Source: Anniella stebbinsi
Lineage: Eukaryota > Chordata > Lepidosauria > Squamata > Anniellidae
Length of the DNA stretch: 64,000 bases
Reading direction: 5' to 3'
Assembly: GCA_029215795.1 (NCBI GenBank)
Contig: JARDYH010000001.1
Coordinates: 184,395,654-184,459,653, forward strand
Part shown: positions 55,634-64,000 of the stretch, piece by piece
Layout: each line of letters starts with the position of its first letter
Position numbering within the stretch: the first letter of the stretch is position 1
Notes under the pieces: generated by a model
Databases searched by the model: none
The model's input: the letters and a program-made list of their open reading frames with translations, nothing else
What the model was told of the DNA's origin: nothing
Translations under genes and position numbers: made by a program

Positions 55634-57852
55634 AAGACTTCCAGTGAAGACATGGACGGCCGAGGCTGCGAGCTTTGAGCCCTGCGGCGACTGGATGGCT
55701 GTAGTTCTCTGGGAGTTCCCAGATGGAGCTTTTATTCCCCAGAAGTAAGGGGAATGCGAAGAGCATGCCACAAAGGGACTCATAAGCTCATTCCATGAGG
55801 TAATGAAGTCGGAATGGAAATTCCGTCAGACTTTCAGCATGGGGGAGTGGGGCTGTGGCTGACATCGCTCAGATGCTGTTTCAGGCTCCAAGGCCGTTCT
55901 GTCTTCATTCCCCAAGTTGGATAACATCTGAATGTACGGGGTGCTTTTGTTGCAGCGAAGTGAAAGGATAACATCTGGTCGGCAGGGACAAGGTTAAATC
56001 AATATCCTCTCCCAGTACATAGTGGGTGAGTCATTTTAAAACAATGAAGAAAAGAATTTTTTTTTACTTATTTTTATTTGGAGGAAGAACAAGAGGAAAG
56101 GGGGGGGGGAAAGAGAGTGAAGCAAGAGAGGTGGGGAAATGCATCAGTTTTCCTGGAAGAATAGCAAAAGAGGGGAAGATTATAGTTACCAGCGTCTGAA
56201 AGTCTCTCCAGATTTAAACACAAGATTGATTAACTTTTATTTTTTCAACGGAGAAAAACATTGGGAGTGAAGAGTGATGTCACTGCCGCAGTGATTAATT
56301 GGATAATATCGAGACTGCAGAGATAAGAATATTTTTTTTTACACATTCAGCGGGTGAGTTAATTTATCTTCTTCAAAGAAAAGTATAACTATGGGTCATG
56401 TGCTGTTTGAGAGAAACATTTATGGATTGAGGATTTTAAGAAGAAAATTGAATTACTGTGAGAGAGTAATTCAGGCAAGATGGAAAAGGTGTTTTTAAAG
56501 ATTGCGTATTAAAATGGAAGACAGTGTGGGAAGGAGAAGGACTAATAAGACTTTGAAGGGACTGACAAAGAGGTTTGGAATTTGTTTTCCTTGAGATGGA
56601 TTAACATCAAAAGACTGGAGATGTGACCTGCAAGACAAGTGGAATTTTTCTGGACTCTTGTTGGATTTGTGTTGTTGTTGTTGTTGTTGTTGTTATTATT
56701 TATTAGAGGGATAAAAGCTGGGGAAATCTTAAAATATATTTACAGCATGAATAAGAACAGATACAATGCTGTTGGGAAAAGGGAATAAATAATGAAACAA
56801 TAAGCAATGTGCATTTGTATAAAAGGATTGAAATATTTGAAGACTTAGATAGAAAATGGTGTGGAGGATATAAGCTTAAAATTGCTGTGAGTTATAAGAT
56901 TGGTTTAAGGTTAAGTTTTATGTTGTTATAAGGGAGAAATAAAAGGGATAAAGAGAAAGGTTTGGGTTAATTTTAAAAAAATTATAAGAGAGAATAGGGA
57001 CTGCGTGTTAAAATGGAAGACAAGGTGGGAAGGAGAAGAAGGACTAACATGGCGGATGTAGCAGAAAATAAGAAAGGAAAAACGGCCATTTTTGGATGTA
57101 CAGTTGTGCTTGGAACTGTGACAGAGAAAGGTGGAATTTACAGGAGAGACTTTGAAGAGACTGGCAAAGAGGCTTGGAATTTGTTTTCCTTGAGACAGAT
57201 TAACATCAAAAGACTGGAGATGCGACCTGCGAGATAAGTGGAATTTTTCTGGATTCTTGTTGGGTTTTTTATTTTTATTTTTTAAGAATTAACAGGAGAT
57301 GGTTGGAATTGGAAAGGGGAAAAGTAATTTGGCAAGTTAAATAATGAAGCAATAAGTTATGTGCATTTGTATAAAAGGATTGAAATATTTGAAGATTTAG
57401 ATAGAAAATTGTGTGGGGATATAAGCTTAAAATTGCTGGGAGTTATAAGGTTAAGTTTTATGTTGTTATAAGGGAGAAATAAAAGGGAGAAAGGGAGAAA
57501 GGTTTGGTTAATTTTACAATTTGTAAGAGAAGATAAGAGGGTTTTCTTTTGTTCAATTAAAACATTTATAAGAGAAGAATAGGGGGTTTATTTTTACTTG
57601 TGGTCTGTTTTTGTAATTTTTATTTTGTGGAAAAGAATATGGAATATTAGGGGAATAAGAATGTTAATATTTAGTTGTGTTAAATATTGAAGTAAAAGGG
57701 GAGGATGTTTTCTATTTTCTTTTTAAAATTTATAAAATTGCTGTGGGAAAGGTAGGGGGTCCTTTTAATTGTTGTATGTCTTTTAAGTTTTGTTTCTATG
57801 TTTTTTAATAGTGAAACAGAATAAAAATCTTTAATCGAGGACATTGGGACGA
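55619..57852 (+). mobile_element. L1-derived insertion with 15-bp target duplication and tandem dimer
   Basis: Insert 55634-57837 (2204 bp) lies between AGGACATGGGGACGA (55619) and AGGACATTGGGACGA (57838), 14 of 15 identical. The left end GACTTCCAGTGAAGACATGG and the 5' part look like an L1 5' UTR; the right end GAATAAAAATCTTTAATCG looks like a LINE 3' tail. No ORF1 or ORF2 is present. Inside, two units of about 500 bp (56497-56998 and 57000-57500) are repeated, each with TTTGTTTTCCTTGAGA and ACATCAAAAGACTGGAGATG. Confidence 0.7.
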
Positions 57853-58046
57853 CCAGCAGTGGATCTATTCTCATCCACACACCATGCTGTATGCCCTCAT
57901 TTCTGCACGAGATCGGGAATGGGAGCATCATCCATGGGCAATGCCTTCCAACGGTCATGGGCAGGGGCCTCTGGTCTATTTCTTCCCACCGATTTCCGCT
58001 CCTGACGAGAGGTATAGCAAAATCGCGAAAGGACGAAGCAGATTCT
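57838..58046 (+). mobile_element. DIRS-type retrotransposon, continuation after the insertion
   Basis: Frame continues as GRPAVDLFSSTHHAVCPHFC, then LVYFFPPISAPDERYSKIAK-like sequence parallel to FYLFPPFPVLSRVIAKI in the DIRS at 32.7 kb. Ends abruptly at 58046, where L1 sequence begins; the recombinase half and right terminus are missing here. Confidence 0.7.
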
Positions 58047-58330
58047 TTTTTAAAATTAATTTTATTGTGATTTTTTTAAACAAAACAAAAACCATAAAAT
58101 AAAATAAAAATAAAAATAAAATAATTATAAAATGAACATTTTCAGTTTCAAGCATCACAATTTCTAAATAAGTAAAAAAAAAGAATAAAAAAGGTAGCAT
58201 AAATTACATATAAACGTCCGTGAAGGCAGACCAAATGTCTGAGTAAAAGTCCATTCATAAATGACGCCTCTATGCCACTCTTTCAAATGTTGCTAATGTT
58301 GTTAAATCTTCAATCCGGGGGGAGTTGCCT
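58047..58330 (-). mobile_element. L1 3' end fragment, minus strand
   Basis: Starts with T-rich TTTTATTGTGATTTTTTTAA (reverse of a CACAATAAA tail). The segment GGCAGACCAAATGTCTGAGT to ATGACGCCTCTATGCCACTC parallels AGCGGACCAAATATCCATGT and CACGCCTATATAACACC in L1 copy A. About 280 bp, 5'-truncated. Confidence 0.65.
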
Positions 58331-58742
58331 AACGGACATGGAGTAGAGTCAGAACTCTCTTGCTCTCATTAAGAAGCAATGAAATATTTACAAAATCCCT
58401 AATTTGGAGGTGATGGATTCTAGATTAACGATTTGATTTCGGGTCCGGAAGCTTTACTGCATCTGTGGTGAAAGAAGCAGCTGGATAACTACTATAACAG
58501 CAGAGGGGAAAACGAAACTGTTTTGGAGGTGGACGGGAGCTCTGACAGGCGATTACTGAAGGTAATTAATGGACTTTAATTGGAAGCAGCAAGGTTAAGA
58601 TAATTTTAGAGGGAGAGGCTGAAGTGATTTAAGTGGGAAAAGTGACTTTTAACCTCCAGTTGAAGGAGCTAGAAGCCGAAGCGCAACTGTTGATTTGAGC
58701 CAAGAGGATATTTGAAGCGGATAGCGATGATTTAGGTGAGGG
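58331..58742 (+). mobile_element. L1 5' UTR (right-edge element)
   Basis: GC-richer leader immediately upstream of ORF1, with ATTTCGGGTCCGGAAGC and GCAGCTGGATAACTACTATA. Start is approximate. No monomer repeats are obvious. Confidence 0.45.
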
Positions 58743-59677
58743 GTGTGGATTTATGAGTTTAGCTTTATGAAAAGAAAGCAAAAAGGTGAAAAATCCAGTG
58801 CCCCCGCCTGGAGCAGATTATCGAAAGATCATCCGTCTGATAGAAACTGGCAGTGGCTTACGAGGGTTGCTGGAACTATGCCAGACAATATGTCGGACAA
58901 GCAGCAGCAATCGGACAAGACAGGGAAATCCCCGGGTCACTATGGAAATACTAAATATGGCACAGCTCCTAAAGCAGCAGGTGCAGTACCAAAACCGGCC
59001 AAAGAGAGTCAAGCAGAGACCTCAGATGATTTAATGAGCAAAATTCAGAATGTGATGGAGGTGGCTTCACTGAAGCAGGAGGAAAGATTAATGCAAAGAA
59101 TTAAGGACTCACAGCAGGAATTTATGGTGGACCTTCAAACTGTGGTGGATAATATGGAGAGAATGGAGAGGAATACGAAGAAGCTGCAGGAAGACAGCAA
59201 GAAACGGGGACCATTTGAAGGAGATGGACCTGCGCTTAATTGTTTTGGAAGATCGGGACAGGAGAGTTAACATTCGAATTAGATTTTTTGGAGAGAGAGA
59301 GGGAGAGAATCCTAAGGATTTAAGAGACATAATCTTGGCATGGATTAAGGAAATTGAACCTCAGGAAACTTGGGAGATGGCAGATATTGAGAGGATCCAC
59401 AGAGTGGGTTATAAGAAGAAGGGGATGCTCCCAAGAGATATAATTGTCAAATTTGCTAATTACTACAAGAAAGAAAAGTTGATGCAAGCAATTAGACGTC
59501 AAGCCCAGCTGATGCTACAAGCAACATCAATTGAGGTTTACCAGGATCTATGCCCTCAAACTGTACAGTGGCGGAAGAGTGTTAGACTGTGTACAGTGGC
59601 TTTGCGGAAGAGATCGATAACATATAGTTGGGGATACCCAGTCTTTCTGAGATTTATGTGGAAAGGGAAGCAACTAA
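58743..59677 (+). pseudogene. L1 ORF1 (RNA-binding protein), frameshifted
   Basis: First frame 58743-59270; the real start is more likely MPDNMSDKQQQSDKT at about 58878. It includes a coiled-coil-like stretch (KQEERLMQRIKDSQQEFMVD, NMERMERNTKKLQEDSKK). A frameshift near 59210 moves to the frame 59215-59677 with RRVNIRIRFFGEREGENPKD, ADIERIHRVGYKKKGMLPRD and QWRKSVR, the RRM-like and C-terminal domains of L1 ORF1p. Interrupted at 59678 by an insertion. Confidence 0.85.
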
Positions 59678-60031
59678 GGCTGCATCTACAAGAGAGGTTT
59701 AAACCTCTTTCAAGGTGCTTTAAAAAATTTACCTCTACAAGAACGGAGCGCAAATTGGGTGTAGAGGCGCGTTATCTCTCCGATTATGCGCATTATCGAA
59801 TGCGCGTTAAATCGCGAGTTTTATTTTGCTCCGGCCGTTAAAGCGCATTTTGACTATGTGAACAAGCGCTTATGCGCATTAACTACTTGTAAAGTGCATT
59901 TTGGTCATCCATTAATGCGCTTTGCCGCCTCTCGCCGCCTCTCGTGCAGAGGTATTAGGTGTAAATGCGCTTCAGCGATTATGCGCATGATCGCCTAATC
60001 GGGCGCAAAAGTGAATCCTTGTAGAGGGGAC
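59678..60031. mobile_element. GCGC-rich insertion in L1 ORF1, candidate DNA transposon
   Basis: About 354 bp that breaks ORF1. Left end GGCTGCATCTACAAGAGAGG; right end CCTTGTAGAGGGGACC; they share CTTGTAGA as an imperfect terminal inverted repeat. The interior has about eleven GCGC sites, mostly as ATGCGC or GCGCAT, unlike the AT-rich L1 around it. No ORF. The exact target duplication is unclear (TAA on the left, TAG on the right). Confidence 0.5.
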
Positions 60032-60193
60032 CATAGAATAACATCATGTGAGCAAGGGATGGATCTTCTGGAAAAGCTGGGCTTAGTGGATCCCACGGAT
60101 GTTGGAGAAACAAAGCAGGATGAAGGTGCTGGAGGGGAAGTCTGTCCTGATCGTCCACAGGAGGAAGGTGCCGTAGGTGGAAGCCGTCAATGA
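60032..60193 (+). pseudogene. L1 ORF1, C-terminal end after the insertion
   Basis: Frame resumes as EQGMDLLEKLGLVDPTDVGE and ends GAVGGSRQ stop at 60191-60193. About 240 nt of untranslated G-rich sequence (60340-60380) separates it from ORF2. Confidence 0.7.
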
Positions 60194-60436
60194 AGAAATA
60201 TTATTGTAAAAGGGATAAGAAAAGATTATAAGAGAGGGGAGGGTCGGATTTCTGCTCCGGGAATGTTGGGTTGCTTCTCCCCCCACCTGAAGAGTTCTAA
60301 GAATAATTGGGGCCATTGCCCAGGAAGGTCTGGTGAGGAGGGGGGTGAAGATGGGGGGGGTAAATGGGGGGGTGAGGGAGGGGGGTATGTGTAACACATA
60401 GGGAGACCAATATAGAGATGTGGGTGAAAGAGAGAG

Positions 60437-61203
60437 ATGGAAAATAAATTAAGGGTTGCAACTTTAAATGTTAAAGGGCTAGGAACTGTTATAAAAAGGA
60501 AGAGAATAGAAATGTTATTAAAAAAGAGAAAGCTGATGTAATTTTTTTGCAGGAAACTCATAAAACAAAGGAGGGTGTAAATGAGCTTCGGATGAGGGAA
60601 GTGGGCGTTTACGAAAAGTCTTTTGGCACTTCTAAAGCGAGAGGTGTAGCGATTATAATTTCAAAAAAATGTGGTATTACTATACAAAGGGTGAAGAAGG
60701 ATGAAGCGGGAAGGTTTCTGATAATTTCTTGCATGGTAGGGGAGGAGGAATATGTATTGATTAATGTATATGCTCCAAATGGAAAACAAATGGAATTTTT
60801 CGATGAAGTTTTTAATGCAGTGGGTGAAGTGGGTAAAAAGAATATTGTGATGGCAGGTGACTTCAATATGGTATTAGACAAAGGGAAAGACAGGGATAAT
60901 ATATTAAGAGTTCTTAAGAGTGGTGGGAGGACGGGGTTAAGCAAATTAATGGAGAGACAAGAATTAATGGATGTTTGGAGAGTATTAAAAGGGGAAGAAA
61001 GGAAATATACTTTCTACTCACCAAGGTTTAAGAGTTATTCCAGGATTGATTATATTTTTGTGTCAAAGAATATGATGTCTAAACTTATAGATTGTGCTAT
61101 AGGGGTAATTAAAGTCACGGACCATGCATTAATGACGATGGATATTAAAATGAGAAGGATTATAAACAAGTTAAGAGATGGAGAATTGATACAAGGCTAT
61201 TAA
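60437..61203 (+). pseudogene. L1 ORF2, endonuclease domain, frameshifted
   Basis: ATG at 60437 begins MENKLRVATLNVKGLG. A one-base frame change near 60530 precedes QETHKTKEG. Apurinic-type endonuclease motifs in order: N in TLNVKGL, E in QETH, GDFNMVLD, RIDYIFVS and DHALMT. Stop at 61201-61203 with the frame continuing elsewhere. Nicks target DNA in active relatives; inactive here. Confidence 0.88.
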
Positions 61204-62019
61204 ATAATAAAAATATAGTGGAGAACATAAAAAAAGAAATGCAGGAAATATGGGAAATTAACGAAAAGGACTCAAACTCGCAGGGGTTAATATGGGACAC
61301 TATGAAGGCTGTAGTAAGAGGGATTTGTATTAGGGAAATGTGTACCCTAAGAAAACAACAAGAAGCACAAAATAAAAAGATTGAAAAGGAGGTAAGGGAC
61401 TTAGAGGAGAAGCTAAGAGAGACAAAAGATAAACGTCTATTTGCCCAAATCCAAGCTAAGAAAAAAGAATTAGAGAGAGAAGAGTTAGAACAAGTCCAAA
61501 GGGATTTGCTATATTTAAGGAGGGATTTTTTTGAATATAGTAATAAAAACTCGAAGATGCTGACTAGGTCCACTCAGTCAAAAAAGGCTAAGAGCATGAT
61601 AGGGACAATTAGAGATAAGACAGGGAAAAGTTGTAACTTAATGAAGGATAAATTAAATATATTTCAGGAGTTTTATAGAGAATTATATACATCCGATATG
61701 GGATCACAGGTTAAGGTATTGGAATATGTAGATTGGAATTGGAAAATAAGATTACAGGGGCAAAATAGGGATTATATGGAAGGATTAGTTACTGAGAAAG
61801 AAATAGAAGGAATTATTGCTAAATTAAAAGGAGGGAAATCTCTGGGATTGGATGGTTTGGGGCCGGAATATTATAAGGTTTTTAGAGGAATTTTAATACC
61901 AAGATTAAAAAAATTATTTAATAGTATAATAGAAGGAAGAAAGACTCCCCCCCCCCCCCCAATCGTGGGATCATTCCTTGATTATATTAATCCCGAAACC
62001 AGGAAAGGATCTGACTGAT
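61160..62019 (+). pseudogene. L1 ORF2, linker and N-terminal RT region
   Basis: Lys/Glu-rich linker (KKIEKEVRDLEEKLRETKDK), then LTRSTQSKKAKSMIGTIRDK and LYTSDMGSQ, and the RT entry motif KGGKSLGLDGLGPEYYK. A C-run of about 15 at 61947 shifts the frame; the frame ends at 62018. Confidence 0.88.
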
Positions 62020-64000
62020 CAATATCCTTATAGACCAATATCCTTAATAAATCAAGACTCAAAAATATTTACAGCAATAATGGCAAAAAGGATGAGTACG
62101 TTTATACATAAATATATTAGAAAAGATCAATGTGGATTTATCTCAGGAAGGCAAATGCCTAATTTAATTAGAAGAGTCTTAAATATAATCAATACTATTT
62201 AAAAAAGGAATTTAAAAGCAGATTTGTTAGCATTGGATATATTCAAAGCCTTTGATTGCGTGGAATGGCCAGCACTTAAAACAATTTTGAAAACATTTGG
62301 GCTTGGAGTAAAATTTATGGGAGTGATGGATCAACTGTATAAAAATAATAAAGCAGAAATAATGGTTAATGATGGGTTAACGCAACAGATTATACTAGCT
62401 CGAGGAACAAGACAAGGTTGCCCACTTTCACCGATCTTATTTGCGGTAGTGATAGAAATTTTGGCAAATGTTATAAGGGAGGATTCAAGATTGAAGGGGA
62501 TAGGAGGGAAGGAGAAGATTAAAATGAATATGTTTGCGGATGACACATTACTGACATTAGAAGATCCCCTGAAGGTTGGGGAGCTGATTAAAGAGCATTT
62601 GAGAGAATTCGGGGAGATTACTGGTTTACAAGTTAATTGGGGGAAGTCAGAAATGATGTTATTTAATTATAACAAAGAGGAGATGGAGGAAGGTAAAGTA
62701 AAGTTAGGTCTTAGGCTTAAAAATGTAGTACGTTATTTAGGAGTTAATATTGCAAAAGATTTAGATAGGTTAGAGGAAATTAATTTTGCAAGTTTGAAAA
62801 AACAGGTAGGAGAAAAGTTAGAGGTATATAGAAAATTAAAACATTCTTGGTTTGGTAGAATAGCGGTTATAAAAATGAAGATATTACCTAAGATTAATTT
62901 TTTGTTTAGAATGCTACCGATTAAAATATCAGATGCAGAGTTAAAGAGCTGGCAAAATATGATTAATGCTTATTGCAACGGAGATAAGAGAGCTAGGATT
63001 AACAAAGGGTTATGGTATAAGACACAAAAGAAAGGAGGTTTGGGACTTCCAAATATAAAGAATTATCATATTGCTAATCAGTTAAGATATGTTATAAATA
63101 GTATATTAGGGGAGGAAGACTTAGAATGGCTAGGAATGCAAACAGGGGAACTAGATTTTAAATTGCAAAATTTTTTTTTTAATAATAAAATTCAAAAGAA
63201 AGATTTGAGGGGACTGGACAACCCGTTGCTGAAAAACATTCTAGAGATTTGGGAGAATGTTAAAGGAAAGTTAATACCAGGAGACTCTCCACTCGCCCCA
63301 GTGGTAGTTGTGGGAAATTTCCCAAGGAATTTAAAAGTAGAGTTGGAAGGAAGTCTGAAGGGTCAGGAAATTATTAAGTTAAGGAACTGGATGGAAAGAC
63401 TGATAGATAAGGTGCAAATTAGAGAGTTGGTAAAAGGACAAAAGATAGCTTGGTTCAAATGCTTACAATTGGAAAAATGGACACAGGAATGGAAAAAGAT
63501 AATTAAGAAGTGTAGAAATAATACAAGATTTGAAGATTTAATTGAATCAAGAGGAAAGAAGGAAGTAATTAAAACTAGAAAAGGTCTGACTAGCGAAATA
63601 TATAGAATCCTGACAGAGGAGGCTGAATATCGAGACTCTCTTAAAATTATTTGGGAAGATGATTTAAAGGAACAAATTAATGAACATGACTGGGGGAGGA
63701 TGTGAGATGCAAGAATGTTAAAGCTTTTGTCGATTAGAATTAAGGAGAATTATTATAAGACAGTATGGAGATGGTATTTAACGTCGGTAAGATTTCATCA
63801 GATAGATAAAAAAGTGTCCAAGAATTGTTGGAGGGTCAGGAGGTTGGAACTTATGTACAAAATTTTTGGGAAAGGGTGTTCAAAGAAATAAGTGAAATAA
63901 TTGGAAGTAAATTGGAATTAAGCCCAAAGCTGGCTCTACTAGCAATATGGGATAAAGGAAATGAGAATATAAATAAGAGAGAATTAATAAACAACCTCCT
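61978..64000 (+). pseudogene. L1 ORF2, reverse transcriptase core and C-terminal region, runs off the window
   Basis: Motifs in order: LIPKPGKDLTDQYPYRPISL, QCGFISGRQMPNLIRRVLN, a TAA at 62200-62202, then LALDIFKAFDCVEWPALKTI, ARGTRQGCPLSPILFAVVIE and NMFADDTLLTLEDPLK (catalytic ADD). The frame 62224-63705 encodes 493 uninterrupted residues, ending at TGA after HDWGRM; sequence beyond reads DARMLKLLSIRIKENYYKT and WRWYLT to the window edge. Recently degenerate, not active as it stands. Confidence 0.9.

Overview
This is a vertebrate nuclear window, most likely from a squamate reptile (lizard or snake). It combines one spliced vertebrate gene with CR1, L2, L1/Tx1-like, Dong/R4-like and DIRS retroelements, tRNA-derived SINEs and many short hAT-like elements, a mix known from squamates. 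The organism call rests on repeat content recognised by eye and on no database search.

The only host gene I can support is KPNA3 (importin alpha-4, karyopherin alpha 3) on the + strand. Fifteen coding exons lie between 1462 and 45614. Every one has AG/GT borders and compatible phases. Together they encode 483 residues, equal to residues 39-521 of the 521-residue vertebrate protein. The two exons for residues 1-38 (start codon and most of the importin-beta-binding domain) lie upstream of the window. A 3' UTR of about 2.5 kb follows, probably ending after the AATAAA at 48123.

Introns are filled with repeats. From 1 to 8150: an old L1 tail, an L2 piece, a tRNA-SINE, a DNA-transposon-like element with an internal GC-rich minisatellite, and L1 copy A (minus). 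From 8237 to 26492: two LTR-like repeats, L2 pieces, a head-to-head CR1 pair, and further CR1s and hAT MITEs. From 26625 to 37586: CR1s, the 3' half of a DIRS element with a tyrosine recombinase, a Dong/R4-like fragment, and L1 copy B (plus). Copies A and B are inverted relative to each other, are almost identical in their central kilobase but diverge at both ends, and flank exons 7-11.

Downstream of KPNA3 (48.4-64 kb) is a nest of elements. A DIRS element (48390-58046) is split by an L2 (48727-52088), which is itself split by a solo LTR (49736-50860, 5-bp target duplication). The DIRS is split again by a 2.2-kb L1-derived insertion (55634-57837, 15-bp target duplication). A long, recently degenerated L1 (58331 to the right edge) follows, with its own small GCGC-rich insertion in ORF1.

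No CRISPR array, prokaryotic operon, intact tRNA or rRNA gene, or second host gene was seen. The strongest unusual signals are the mosaic identity of the inverted L1 pair, the nest with reading frames that prove the insertion order, and a DNA-transposon-like family whose internal short words differ between copies but repeat within each copy.
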